Source: Bisporella sp. PMI_857
Lineage: Eukaryota > Ascomycota > Leotiomycetes > Helotiales > Helotiaceae
Length of the DNA: 64,000 bases
NCBI GenBank assembly: GCA_021307315.1
Contig: JAJSPD010000004.1
Location: 310,001 to 374,000, forward strand
Reading direction: 5' to 3'
The notes below the pieces were generated by a model, which did no database searches, was not told the origin of the DNA, and saw nothing but the letters and a program-made list of their open reading frames with translations. Below, in pieces: positions 11,991-23,309 of this stretch; within the stretch, counting starts at the first letter, position 1; every line of letters starts with the position of its first letter. Position numbers and translations under genes: made by a program.

Positions 11991-14651
11991 ATGTACCAAC
12001 CTATCGTACTCAGCCTCCTCATTTTGAGAGCTTCAGCAGGGGTCATTCATAGTCCTCGCGCAAATGAGCCGATTCCTCTGCCGGCGCCAGCATCTGCATA
12101 TATCAAGAATCCTCCGACACCTTTTGGTAAAGTCCAACCGTAAGTATCATCCTAATATCTAAAGCTACCTTTCACTAAATGGTAGTAGTGGTGTTCCAGC
12201 TGGTCCGCTTGGTGGCTTGAATACGTCATTCACTCCAGCAAATATTCCAGATGCGAAGCCTTTTGAGGATGCTGCTTTCAAAGCTGCGGCTACTTGTTCA
12301 GGGCCAGTAACAAGCAATCCAGCCACATTCTGGATGGATCAAATGGACCATACAGGAAATGCCAGAGGTTATGCTCCATTTCTCGCAAATTACTTTACGT
12401 TCCCAACATACAGAAACGTTCTTTCTTACGGAGCCAAGAATGACGGATCAGGTGATTCATCCAGTGCTATACAGAATGCTTTGAATGACGATGGCCGTGG
12501 TGGCAATCGCTGGTCTTCTGGCGTAGTAACAGCAATGCCGGCTCATGTGTTCATTCCAGGTGGAACTTACATTCTAGGTTCTCAGCTTGATCTTAGACTT
12601 GGCACCATCATCATGGGAGACCCTCAGAATCCTCCCATACTGAAAGCCGCCCCTGGGTTCTCCGGAAATATACTCATCAAAGGCTATGACGGTGTGTAAG
12701 AACACACTCTCGTTCTAGTCAAGATGCTAATGTTGAATAGCCTCTTCGTCGAATGGGCCACCTGAAACGTCGTTTATGACGGCATTGAAGAATGTCATTA
12801 TTGAGTAAGCCATGTTCAATGCTCGCTCCGGTCAACTAGCATGCACATCTCTAAGCTGACAAATACAGTACGAACAACCTTGATAAGGCAAAGTCTATTG
12901 TTGCTTTGCAATGGGGTGTTGCACAGGGCTGCGCAATCGGGAATGTCAATATTAATATGCCCTCTGACTCTACAGGACACATTGGGATGAATCTTGCTGC
13001 CGGCTCGACCATTGCTGTTACTGATATGAAAATCACCGGCGGAGTCATCGGGATTCAGAACTCAAACCAACAAGTCAATTTCAAGAACATTTACTTTAGT
13101 AAATGCCGAACTGCTTATGGGGCAACAGGAGGATTCACCAGCCTGTTGCAAAACGTTGTCTTCGACACGTGCGGACTTGGCATAGATATCACTCAGGGCA
13201 ACGCTGGGAATGTTGTCCTTCTAGACTCCACCTCAACCAACTCTGGACCAGCCGTCAAATTTTATGAAACTGGTACCACTGGCCTCAGGAACGACCAAGT
13301 CGTCATCCAGAATTTAAAGCATGATGGAAACAACCCCATTGCAATCAACTCAAATGGAGCCACCAAACTTGCTGCGGCATCTTCCATCGATACATGGGTC
13401 TGGGGAAATTCTATTCCTGGAGTATTCGTCAACGGGCAATCTTACACAACGACCAGATCAGCTGCTCTCTTGGATTCTTCTGGCAAATACTTCACTAAAA
13501 GTGCTCCGACTTATGCTGGATATGCTCTTGACCAGTTCATAAACGTCAAATCTGTCACTGGTTTCCCCGTCAAGGGAGATGGAGCCACTGATGATTCAGC
13601 ATCTTTGAACGCAATCCTCGCTCAAGCCGCTGCCAACTGCAAGATCGCGTACTTTCCGTATGGCGTTTACGTTGTGAAGAGTACCCTCTTTGTACCAGCC
13701 GGATCTCGGATTGTTGGAGAAGCCTGGGCAGTCATATCCGGCGCCGGCTCAACTTTCAAAGATGTGAATAACCCACAGCCAATTGTCAAAATTGGAAATG
13801 CAGGTGACGTGGGAATTGCTCAGATAACTGACATGCGATTCACCGTTGCGGAGCCTTTGCCAGGAGCCATTATTGTCCAGGTCAACATGGCAGGGACGTC
13901 ACCTGGTGACGTTGGAATATGGGATACTCAAGTCACCATCGGTGGAACAGCAGATACCACTATCCACAGTACTTGCAATAATCAAGATACGGCTTCCTGT
14001 ATGGGCGCATTCCTCGGGGTGCATCTTACAACAAGCTCGTCAGCATATCTCCAGAACATCTGGGTGTGGACTGCAGACCACAATCTTGATGGAGGGCCGC
14101 TCCAAATCATATCGACTGGGCGTGGCATTTTAGTTGAAAGTACCAAGGCTACCTGGCTTGTTGGTACTGGAGCAGAACATAATTGGCTGTATAACTACAA
14201 CTTCAATGCTGCTAAGAACGTATTTGCAGGTCTCCTTCAAACAGAGTCACCGTACAACCAAGGAAACGGAGCTGTGAAACTTGCTCCCGCCCCATGGACA
14301 GCAGTATCCAAATACGGAGACCCAGATTACTCTTGGTGCGGCGGTGGAGATGGGCGCTGCAGAACGTCTCTTGGACAGAATGTCAACGGTGGCTCCAACA
14401 TCTTCTTGTACAACACCGCCAGCTGGGCCTTCTTTGATGGTCCATGGGACGGCAATTACCAAACACAATGCAATGGCAATTGTCAGACCAATATGCTTCG
14501 TGTTACAAACAATCCTACCAGTTTATACTGGTATGGAATTGGTACGAAGTCAGCTGATACAATGGTTCTTGACGGGAAGACCAACCCACAGACCGTGAAT
14601 AATCCTGGAGGGTGGGGTGGCAACATAGCAGCCTATCGTTCGTTTGTCTGA
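11991..14651 (+). CDS. GH55 exo/endo-beta-1,3-glucanase, secreted
   Basis: Four exons: 11991-12139, 12186-12691, 12741-12804 and 12869-14651. Introns are 46, 49 and 64 nt and the product is 833 aa, in the usual size range of GH55 enzymes. A signal peptide (MYQPIVLSLLILRASAG) is followed by two tandem right-handed beta-helix modules. Each opens with a Pectate_lyase_3-type motif: YRNVLSYGAKNDGSGDSS (residue about 125) and INVKSVTGFPVKGDGATDDS (about 462). The paired modules and the WCGGGDG and TASWAFFDGPWDG segments near the end fit fungal glucan 1,3-beta-glucosidases such as BGN13.1-type enzymes. The protein would hydrolyse beta-1,3-glucan outside the cell, either in wall remodelling or in attack on other fungi. 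Repeated Asn-rich beta-strand rungs are typical of the fold. No lesions are seen. Confidence 0.93.
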
Positions 14652-16741
14652 AAGATTCGACGTAAAGCCTTGTCCAGGTGCATATTCTTGCGCCAGTGCA
14701 GCAGCTCTCTGTCGCTTAAAGGCGAGCAGATGTAGACAGTATGGAAGGAGCCGATGCCAAATCAAACACAACTAGAAAATAGCACTTGCCAGAATCTGCC
14801 ATGTTTAAACATAACGTGTCATGTCATTGTATAACATGTTTTGAGACATTAGACACTTGACAATTAAATCAGGAAGTATTTTCCATGTCCCGAAGGAGTC
14901 TGCAATGTGCTGAGGTGCTCTGTTTAATTTGAATTGTCCCTTTCTTGAACTCAGTTGAAGGGAGTCTTGGCAATAACTATGTTACACAACGCCGCTCAAA
15001 TCATCGAAGTTGATGAATATTGAGTCTTCTCATGCAAACCCAAAATTAACATTCAAGGTAGAGGATGCGTAATGTCTGTTATGCGTTTAAGCAAACAAAC
15101 AGTTCTCTTGACTGAACCGAGTAACAGTCGACAAAATTGTGCCGAGACTCTCTGCTTCAGCTAACCGTACCTGCAACGATAGGTCAGTATGTGTATGCAC
15201 TCAATCTGAAAATAACATGGCCTCACGTCTATATCTGCTTCCGCTGGATGCTCTACACTGCTTAGAAGGAAAAGTTCTTCAAAACATGGTGATTAGACGA
15301 TGGCCCAGTTGGGTCGTATTCTTTATTAACGTCAGAAATGTGTATACGTTGTAAGTAAACCTTTTCAAATCTAATAATTTCCAAGCCTTAAACAGAAAAT
15401 AAGCTACACTTACTTTTAATAATGTAGTTTGGGCCGGGACAAGTTACGCCCCCACTAGGAACGCTTGGAAATGCTACCTGCGACGTAGCAGCGCCATATC
15501 GAGCATCAACCGGAGATGCTACCCTCGATGTTATTTAGTAGCACGTCTAGCTGACAAGCGTTGATGACATTCACTGTGCCATTCCGTCTGTCTAACTCAG
15601 TCAATAATCGCAGACGCTTAGGAGACAAATCGCTTCGTGATCACACACATTGAGGTGATGCTCGGCAAATATGCATGAACAGCCCAATGTAAATGGGACT
15701 ACAGTGCCAGCAACCTGATACCAGCGCCTCATGTACTCTTCTAAGCCAGGAAAGCTTGCGTCAGATGTTGGATAATAAAATTTTCGTTGTAAGTTGCTGT
15801 GTTGATAGCTGTTTGTGCAATTACTGCAAATGAAAGAAATATACCTGTGAGATTTATTGTGATTGGAAGGCCTGGAACCGAAGGAGTAAATTAATCGCAA
15901 CTGGCTCGCCCGCTCGATGAGGAACTTTCTGATGAATATCTAATATGAGAGAATTGATGCTGTGACCAAATGGTATTACCCCTATGTTGTTTTAAGAGCT
16001 GTGAGGGGAAAAGGTTTTGTACAAACTTTATGTCACACTTTGTTCTATCTGAAAACCTTGACCTTAACTACGTAGAGCTATTTTCTTTAGCTATAGCGCT
16101 CCTAACTTGTAAGCAACAAGACTTAACGATGATGACGATGATGATGATTGTATAGCCAGCATTCGCTCGGCAAATAGGTACCAAGCTCAAGGCGGCTTGC
16201 AGCTCGATCCCCTGCACGCAAGACTCTTTGTTCAGATCGTTCTGGTAAGACGGAACGAACCTTATTGGAAAATGGCAGTCCTGGTGCCGAGGCCTGATAC
16301 GGAGAGCCGATTTATCCCCCAGGTTATGGCTCATGTCATATTGGATCATTGAGCCGAAACGGGTGAAAGGCCGGACATTACCCGTTCCGAAGGCGAAATA
16401 CTCTGACGTAGCACAACATGTAGAAATGAAAGTAAAATGGTCTAGAGGAATGTGCTAACACGCAACAAGTACCCCGGTAAACCCGAAACTAAAGTACAGA
16501 TTATCGAATGCGATGCCATCGGAAGGGACTAGATTCTATTTTGCATAATTCTGCATCAACAGTGGTTAAGGCACACACACTTTCCTTGACACTGTCAGGT
16601 CTAAACAATCAAAGTGTGATCTTGGCGAGTGAAAGGAATGATGATAACTCCAAGATTGTTTCCCCTAAACCATAGTAGCCGCTATACAATCTGACGTTCT
16701 AGTCGAAGTGAGGGCCTTGTACACTCCAATGATTGTAGTCA
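14652..16741. other. 2.1-kb intergenic region with unidentified exon-like fragments
   Basis: This lies between the 3' ends of GH55 and BFR2. On the minus strand two stretches look protein-like: about 15840-15640 (FPGLEEYMRRWYQVAGTVV) and about 15520-15425 (a frame with FPSVPSGGVTCPGPNYII followed by a GTAAGT donor). I could not link them into one open model or assign a family. A GAT microsatellite lies at 16128-16149. Confidence 0.4.
16128..16149. repeat. Short imperfect (GAT)n microsatellite
   Basis: GATGATGACGATGATGATGAT-type run in the intergenic region upstream of the BFR2 3' end. It has one interruption and lies in no gene. Confidence 0.85.
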
Positions 16742-18549
16742 CTATCTGAACAATCTCAAACCTTGCTCTTCGATGTCCTCTTCCCCTAGATCATCTAACT
16801 CATTTTCTTGCAACATCATCTTTTGGCCAAGAAGTGTCCCAAAGAATCGATCCATTGCCTGTGGTTCCCAGCTACATCTATCTTCGGGTGCCATAAAGTT
16901 TTGCAGCTTCTCATGTACTGTAAACCGTAACTTTCTGCCCTTGCTGGCTTTTCTATCCACAACTTTCCTCATCTTGGCTTCTTTGACGGCCCACTGAGCA
17001 GGGGCGTTGGCACCTGTTGCAATAGTACCTGAATCTAATTTTCTTTGCTCCACAAGCTGATTGAGAAGCGTCTTGTAGAGAGTCGTATCATCGTAAATAT
17101 TTGGATCAGTCAAGATGTTCAACTTTTCCTGCACCGGCGCGCAAGAGCGTGGCCGCTTGATTTTCTCGAAAGGCTCAGATTTGGCAAGCTGGTCTTGGAT
17201 GACAGAAGTAAAGGTTATAGGCGTGACATTGTTGAGTTTTCCAGAAAAGGGAGCTGCGGATCCTCTAGCCTTAATCCACCATTTTTCTAGAGTTTTCTCA
17301 CGAGAATCAATTGATGAGACTTCCAAATCCTTCATCCGCTCCCAAATTTTGCTGGATGGAGTAGAGCTATCGATGCCGCGTTTCCTCTTCTGTCCTGATT
17401 TGGCATCATTTGTAGTTTTAAATAAGTTTTGGCGCATTGAATCTAGGGTATTCCATAGCTTGATTGCAGCATCCTCAGCTGCTTGATATACCTCTTCTCT
17501 AAGCTCCTCCTCAGGTTTGTCTTCCACAGCACATAAGGTGTTGACTGCAATAAGGCCCTTCTGAAGCACCATACGAGTGCTGAGCAATGAATCAAAGGTT
17601 CTTCGCTGGTGCTTAACCGCGTTACCTTTATCTGCATCGGCTTTGGCTGCTTGCGAAATTGAAGCCACGACGGTACGCTCTTCCTCATTCATAATTTTCT
17701 TCAACTCTGTGCGTCTTCCGCTTCCGCTGTCCTCATTTCCGAACCCTTTGTCAGATTCATCCTCCTCACCACCCTCATCACTTCCGTCACCCGTGCTTCC
17801 ATCCTCACTCTCATCCTCAGACCACTCATCGTTTAAAGATGCGTCCTCCATATCATCATTATGCTGCTGGTTCGCATCCGAGATGTCCTCATCTAATCTA
17901 TATTTATCATCGTTAACTTCCTCGTCCTCGCCGTTGGACATGAAGTCGGCCGCGGTTGGTCGCTTTTTACGGCCCTTGTTCAGTGGGACTGCAGGTTTAG
18001 AACTCCCTCTGAATGCGAAGCCCTTGAACTTCTCCGAATCGCTCTCGCCCAACGCTACATCACTATCAATTTCCTCATCGACACTATCTACTTCCAGATC
18101 CGAGTTAGGGTCTGCAAACTTCTCGGTGGTTAGCCCGTCACCGTCGCCCTCAGACTGCTCTTCCGCTGAGTCAGATCCCTCATTATTTTCATCGTCAAAC
18201 AATGCTTCTCGACTTATTCGTGAACCGGCATACTTGGGGCCAAGCGCGATTTCTTCCTGTTTCCGAAGCCTGCTTTTGCTATATGGAAATTAGACAAGTT
18301 ACTTCTACTAAGATGCAACAAACATACCCGACTTCAACATAGTGCTCCGTGCCGGCTAGATCATCATCGCTGCTCGCAGGTCCGCTCTCTTCGTCAGAGT
18401 CTTGAGCAGGTGTATCTGCTTCAGGATCTAGTCCTATAAAATAATTAGAATAGCTTGCGCTGATATTTCCATGATCCCTAACACATACCCTTCAAAGCAA
18501 GAGCATTCGCTTCAGCAAAGCGCTGGGCTCGCGACTTTACTTTTCCCAT
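16742..18549 (-). CDS. BFR2: BFR2/AATF (Traub family) ribosome-biogenesis factor
   Basis: Exons 18549-18489, 18433-18328 and 18278-16742, with introns of 55 and 49 nt; 567 aa. The N-terminus (MGKVKSRAQRFAEANALALK) leads into a long Asp/Glu/Ser-rich acidic tract covering roughly residues 60-240. After it come the AATF leucine-rich region (SLLSTRMVLQKGLIAVN) and the C-terminal TRAUB segment with RKASKGRKLRFTVHEKLQNF, followed by MDRFFGTLLG. In yeast Bfr2 is an essential nucleolar component of the small-subunit processome needed for pre-18S rRNA maturation. The basic K-G-R-K-L-R motif close to the end and the acidic middle are diagnostic. The gene is head-to-head with IND1, with 172 bp between the start codons. 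Confidence 0.92.
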
Positions 18550-18721
18550 TGTGCAAGTGTGTTATTGTCAGTAAAGATATCCAGTCTCACTGCTCTGTTC
18601 AAGAAATTATTTTGTAACGGCCCCGCTTCTCGAAATATTGACGGCCGCTAACGTGCAGATGCGGCCGCTTAAGCCTCAAGCTCAAGAAATTGTTCAGATA
18701 TGTGATAGACATTTGGCAATT
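18550..18721. promoter_or_regulatory. 172-bp bidirectional promoter, BFR2/IND1
   Basis: The whole space between two divergent start codons. It contains two copies of a CGGCCGC-like word (CGGCCGCTAA and CGGCCGCTTA) about 20 bp apart, which could be a binding site shared by both genes. No TATA box is obvious. Confidence 0.6.
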
Positions 18722-19801
18722 ATGAAGCCTCGATTATTCTCAACATTACGGTGCTTACGACATGAAAACCCACTTGTGTGTTACTATCCACAGAATTCCT
18801 CAATAATTTATTGCTAATCTGGAAGTCAGGGCTTGCCACGAACTGGAACCATTCCTCGCATGCAACGTGGACTTCCTGAACGGCGCGAGGTACAGAATGT
18901 GAGGAAGGTCATTGCAGTTTCGTCTGCGAAAGGAGGAGTCGGGAAATCTACAATCGCAGGTCGTCAAGCTACTCTGTTATGATATCTGCTGCTGAGAAGG
19001 AACAGTCAACCTTGCCCTTGCCTTTGCGCGTCGCGGACTCCGAAGCGGAATCCTCGATACGGACATATTTGGCCCTTCAGTACCAACGTTATTGAACCTC
19101 TCAGGGGAGCCGCGATTATCTACAAGTCTGTGAACTTTATATGATTTTATGTGACAGTCTGACGCCCGGCAGACAATCAACTTCTTCCACTGTCAAATTA
19201 TGGAGTCAAGTCTATGTCTATGGGCTATCTCGTTGGAGAGAGTGCCCCGGTAGTATGGCGTGGACTCATGGTCATGAAAGCGCTACAACAGCTTCTGCAC
19301 GAAGTGGATTGGGGAGGACTGGACATTTTAGTGTTAGACTTACCACCAGGGACTGGAGATACACAATTGACTATCACACAGCAGATTGTGCTTGATGGTA
19401 GGAGCATATTTCCTTTTAATATTGGACGGCGCTAACCGGAGATAGGTGCTGTAATAGTATCCACACCTCAAGATATTGCCCTTAAAGATGCAGTTAAAGG
19501 GATTAATATGTTCAGGAAAACAAATATACCGATTCTCGGAATGGTCCAGAACATGGCGCTATTCACCTGTCCGCATTGCAACAATAGTACACACATATTT
19601 GGTTCACACTCTGGTGTCACACATGCATGCGAGAAATATGGACTTAATTTCTTAGGCGACATACCGCTACATCCAAGAATTTGTCAAGATGCAGATGAGG
19701 GAAAGCCAACAGTGGTATCCGAGCCGGATAGTGAGCGTGCTAAAGCATATATTCGCATTGCAGAGGAGATTGGCCAAAAGATCGAACTGTTTGAGGGATA
19801 A
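18722..19801 (+). CDS. IND1: Mitochondrial Fe-S P-loop protein IND1 (NUBPL/Mrp-NBP35 family)
   Basis: Five exons: 18722-18775, 18830-18959, 19006-19125, 19173-19397 and 19446-19801. Introns are 46-54 nt and the product is 294 aa. A short Arg-rich presequence-like N-terminus ([18 protein letters not shown]) precedes the deviant Walker A motif [11 protein letters not shown] (residue about 49). The protein then shows [19 protein letters not shown], a DLPPGTGD Walker B-type motif and the paired cysteines CPHC (about residues 218-221) that bridge a 4Fe-4S cluster between subunits. The presequence favours mitochondrial Ind1, which delivers Fe-S clusters to respiratory complex I, over cytosolic Nbp35/Cfd1. 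There is no N-terminal four-cysteine ferredoxin domain, which also argues against Nbp35. Confidence 0.92.
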
Positions 19802-20341
19802 AATGCGGGCAAGCCGAAGGTTCTCTCAGAACAAGGAAAGTTTTGTATCTTATTATGAAATGTAAATCAAGACATCAATAAATGAAGCATGTGAAAATCA
19901 AAACAAACAAACCATCATGTGCTTTGTTGTGGTGGTAGTGACTGCTAGGATGTGAGTATCTTTCATGGTAGATTACCACAAAACGGGGTCTCACGAATAG
20001 TATGCCATGTGCAGCCAAGCCGATGTGTCAAAGTTGATATTTCGCAACCCAAAAAAAAGGATAATGAGACGTGAGTGTCAACGGAACATCGCATGTAGTA
20101 GTGATCCGGCTAAACAAAGTTTAGCACACATCCACTCAATAGAACGCTGGATCTGATGTTGGGTTCTCGTTCATTCGACTATTTACCCGCCTCAAAGTCT
20201 AGGTTAATCGATGAGCACCATGTTAGCCTCCATTAGAAACAGAGCGAAGGAACAAACGCTCGAAATAAAAACAACTCCTGTGCAGCGCCTTGATACTTGC
20301 AGAGTATGCGATCCCAAACCTCAAACTCCAACCTGTCATGA
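19802..20341. other. 3' intergenic region between convergent IND1 and SPF30
   Basis: 540 bp between two convergent 3' ends. No ORF of note. An AATAAA-like element (CAATAAATG near 19877) could serve IND1 polyadenylation. Confidence 0.5.
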
Positions 20342-21331
20342 TTAGTAACCCTCATCATCTCCATTAGTTTGGTAGATGTGCCGACTTCGTTTCTCGTCCT
20401 TTCGCATGGCTTGACCAGAACCAGTAAAGCCAACTAGAGGTGTTAGTAAACAAAAGAGAGTACTGCATGTAATAGGCGAATTGCTTACCTCTGCCATTAA
20501 CACCTTCAGGCGTCCGGAACATACTTTCTTTCTTGGCAGCCTTTCCAAACTTGCCTTTTGCAGCAAAATCTTGCCATTTATTCTTTCCCTCTTCCAATTC
20601 TTTCTTCGCCTTGATTTTCTTAGGGACCTTGGCAGGTCGAACTGGGCCATCGCTGACTTTACTCGGCTCGCGCTTCGTCTGGTTCGCAAGTTCTGGTTTG
20701 ATATCTGCTGCCGCGGATATAACATTGGTATTCACTGGTGCCTTCGGAATTGAAGCTATGACCGGTGTTCCATCAGCCTTGCGTTTGTTCGGATTGACAA
20801 TGGGCTTGATATCTTTAGACCGAAGAGTCTCAGTATTGTCGTAGCTCTTGAACTTGACGATATATACAGGAGCATTTGAGGAACCAGTAATAGAAGTGAT
20901 TCGTGCTGGGTAAAATCCCTTATCTCCTGAATGCCACTTCGCTAATACCATGTCGTTGACCGCGAAACTGGTTGGAGAATCTGCTTCTTCCGCTGGAGAT
21001 TCAGTAGATTTTTTGAACGCGGGATGATTTTCTCTAGACCATTTTTCTTTTACTGGCGGCTCAAGGGATTTCGGTGGGGCAACCTTTGGCACTGCAACAG
21101 GCTTTAGTAGAGCGATCTCAGACTTGGTGGCGGATATGAACTGTTCGAGTTCGGCCTTCAACTCCACAAGTTCAGCATTTTCCGGATCCGCCTGAAGCCC
21201 TAAGACAACGGTTTCCAACTGTGGCAAATCAGCAAATGCAGAATTATCAATGGAGTGTTTGTGGAGAATACCTGTTCTGTGTACTCCTTCACCTCAGCTT
21301 CGTAATTCGCGATGGCGGCGTCGTTGCTCAT
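20342..21331 (-). CDS. SPF30/SMNDC1-type Tudor-domain splicing factor
   Basis: Exons 21331-21272, 21218-20489 and 20433-20342; 293 aa. The N-terminus is a charged helix (NYEAEVKEYTEQ). A Tudor domain lies near residues 100-155, recognisable by FAVNDMVLAKWHSGDKGFYP, IVKFKSYDNTETL and the following DIKPI. A Lys-rich low-complexity region leads to KNKWQDFAAKGKFGKAAKK and the highly conserved end GFTGSGQAMRKDEKRSRH. The Tudor domain of this family binds symmetrically dimethylated arginine on Sm proteins and helps recruit the tri-snRNP to the spliceosome. The aromatic-cage positions (W, Y, F, Y) look present. Introns are 53 and 55 nt. The gene is divergent from another splicing-factor gene at 21657. 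Confidence 0.92.
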
Positions 21332-21656
21332 TCTGAGAACTAGTTGCTGGATGCCACCAGTAAGATTGACAGCAGCAAGTATAAACTCGGTGGCTATTAG
21401 CTTGTATGTTGTATGAGGAAATATACACGATCGCCAAATCTATCAGTATCTTTGGGAGGCGCGAATTCAAGGCCAAATACTCGAGGACAAGGCTGTGACC
21501 GAAAACGGCTAAACTTCAACCGCCCATGGAGCGAAAACTGGGGTGTTCAAATATCAAACGTCTGACACCAAACCCTTGGAACCCACCGTTCCTACTGCGA
21601 GCTTCTCAACTCCACAACAACAGCAGCTGTACATGTGCTATCACTAAAGATTCAAG
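21332..21656. promoter_or_regulatory. 325-bp bidirectional promoter of two splicing-factor genes
   Basis: The whole space between the start codons of the SPF30-type and YJU2B/CCDC130-type genes. No gene fits inside. I did not find a strong TATA element. Shared control is inferred only from the head-to-head arrangement and common pathway. Confidence 0.55.
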
Positions 21657-22679
21657 ATGCAGGGTTTCAATATGGGGCGCTACGTCCCTCCAGACCAGGA
21701 GGGAGTAATGAGCGGAAATCAACTCCATAGAAAACATGCCCTCGGAGCTCGAGCGAATAAACTTTCTCAAGGCATTTTGACCGTCAGATTTGAGATGCCA
21801 TACCCTATATGGTGTACGCACTGTCCGAAGCCAACTATCATCGGGCAAGGTGTGCGTTTCAATGCCGAGAAGAAGAAGGTTGGCAACTATTACTCGTCGC
21901 CAATTTACAGCTTTCGGATGAAACATGTTGCTTGTGGAGGCTGGATTGAAATACGAACCGATCCAAAGAACACGGCCTATGTAGTCACGGAAGGAGCAAG
22001 GAAAAGAGACACTGGAGAAGATAAAGCTAAAGAAGGAGACATAAAGATTTTGACCGCAGAAGAGAGGGAAGCATTACGAGACAACGCTTTTGCGGCTCTT
22101 GAGGGCAAGGTGGAAGACAAGCAAAGATTAGAACACAGCAAGAAAAGGATTGCAGAGCTTGAAGATCTATCTGAGCTTCAGTGGGAGGATCCTTACGAAC
22201 AGAACAAAAGGCTAAGGAGGTCGTTCAGAGAGGGAAGGCATGCTAGGGAGAAAGACGCCCATGCTACAGCAGCATTGCAGGACAAGATGAGTCTCGGGCT
22301 TGATATCTTACCACTAAATGAGGACGATGCGCGGAGAGCCAAGCTAATAGACTTTGGCAAGTTAGACCAGGATCAAGCCATACACAAAGCTATTGCTAAA
22401 CCGCTTTTCCCTGGCAGCGAAGGCATTCCCAGCGTGAAAAGTGGCAAGTCTGTCAAATCGAAAAAGCAAAAGACAGGAGACGTGGCGAAGCAGAATGTAG
22501 CAAGTGTTGTTGCAGAGATTAGGGACAATACTCGAGCTGCGATGGATCCTTTCCTTACTTCAGGACTGAAAACCGTCTCGAAAGCCGCATTGCTAGGTGT
22601 AAGGAGGAAGAACCCAGTTGTGGAGCATGCACCTACACGTACCACAGCACTCTCGTTGGTGGATTATGACTCTGATTGA
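21657..22679 (+). CDS. YJU2B/CCDC130-type (Cwf16 family) splicing factor
   Basis: An intronless 340-aa ORF. The first 120 residues are strongly conserved in this family: GRYVPPD, the HALGARANKLSQGILTVRFE run, MPYPIWCTHC, GVRFNAEKKKVGNYY and the SFRMKH block leading to IEIRTDPKNTAYVV. The CTHC cysteine pair and a second cysteine further on would hold zinc. The rest is a charged helical region rich in Lys/Glu/Arg with nuclear-localisation-like clusters, ending at TTALSLVDYDSD. The CCDC130 branch (rather than Yju2/CCDC94) is favoured by ARKLSQG-like and FEMPY motifs. The family joins the catalytically active spliceosome around the first step of splicing. Confidence 0.92.
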   Translation: MQGFNMGRYVPPDQEGVMSGNQLHRKHALGARANKLSQGILTVRFEMPYPIWCTHCPKPTIIGQGVRFNAEKKKVGNYYSSPIYSFRMKHVACGGWIEIRTDPKNTAYVVTEGARKRDTGEDKAKEGDIKILTAEEREALRDNAFAALEGKVEDKQRLEHSKKRIAELEDLSELQWEDPYEQNKRLRRSFREGRHAREKDAHATAALQDKMSLGLDILPLNEDDARRAKLIDFGKLDQDQAIHKAIAKPLFPGSEGIPSVKSGKSVKSKKQKTGDVAKQNVASVVAEIRDNTRAAMDPFLTSGLKTVSKAALLGVRRKNPVVEHAPTRTTALSLVDYDSD

Positions 22680-23309
22680 AGATGCAGCTAACTAGATATT
22701 TAATGACTCGCTTATAGGGAAGGGCTATACTAGCCCATCAGGCGTTCTGACTTAGAGATACCCAAAGCATGGCAGGCGCATGTATAATTTCGCAAATAAA
22801 GAATCATTAGTTTCAGAGCTAGCTACCTTCGATATCATAAGCGTGCCATGACGTAGCGCAAGCTCTGAAATGGTATAAACGGATTCTGCCTAAAGAGCGC
22901 GGCTACTATATATCTCTGACGCTTTGGGTATACGGCTGGTTTTCGGTGAAACAGTAACTCAATACAAGGTACTACGATCAAAGTCAAATCGAGTGGTAAG
23001 AGGCTGAGAGTTCAAAGTTTTTTGATAGGCGCAACCGTAAGGGTAGCATTCCCCTACAGTAAGCAACACTACAGTTGACTGAAATTATAGCCAATAGAGG
23101 CTGCAAGTGCACCCCAATTCTGGTCAACTCTTGAGTTCTGAAGTTTGTTTGGTTAAAAATTGGTATCATCGCATATAGCGTTTGCAATTCTTTGTTGCGC
23201 CTCTTTCCAAGCAAATATGAAATAAACCAAATCAGTGTACGCCACTCAATGCTCAGTTCCCAAGATGCTTATAAATCCTCCGTACGTGCTATATTTCCAA
23301 TTGTTAATT
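22680..23309. other. Intergenic region between convergent genes
   Basis: 630 bp between the CCDC130-type stop and the rhodopsin-domain stop. AT-rich, no coding signal recognised. Confidence 0.5.

Noticed and set aside
17577..18293. 238-codon Ser-rich plus-strand ORF inside BFR2
   Set aside because: Mirror of the acidic Asp/Glu/Ser tract of BFR2 on the other strand; pure composition effect.
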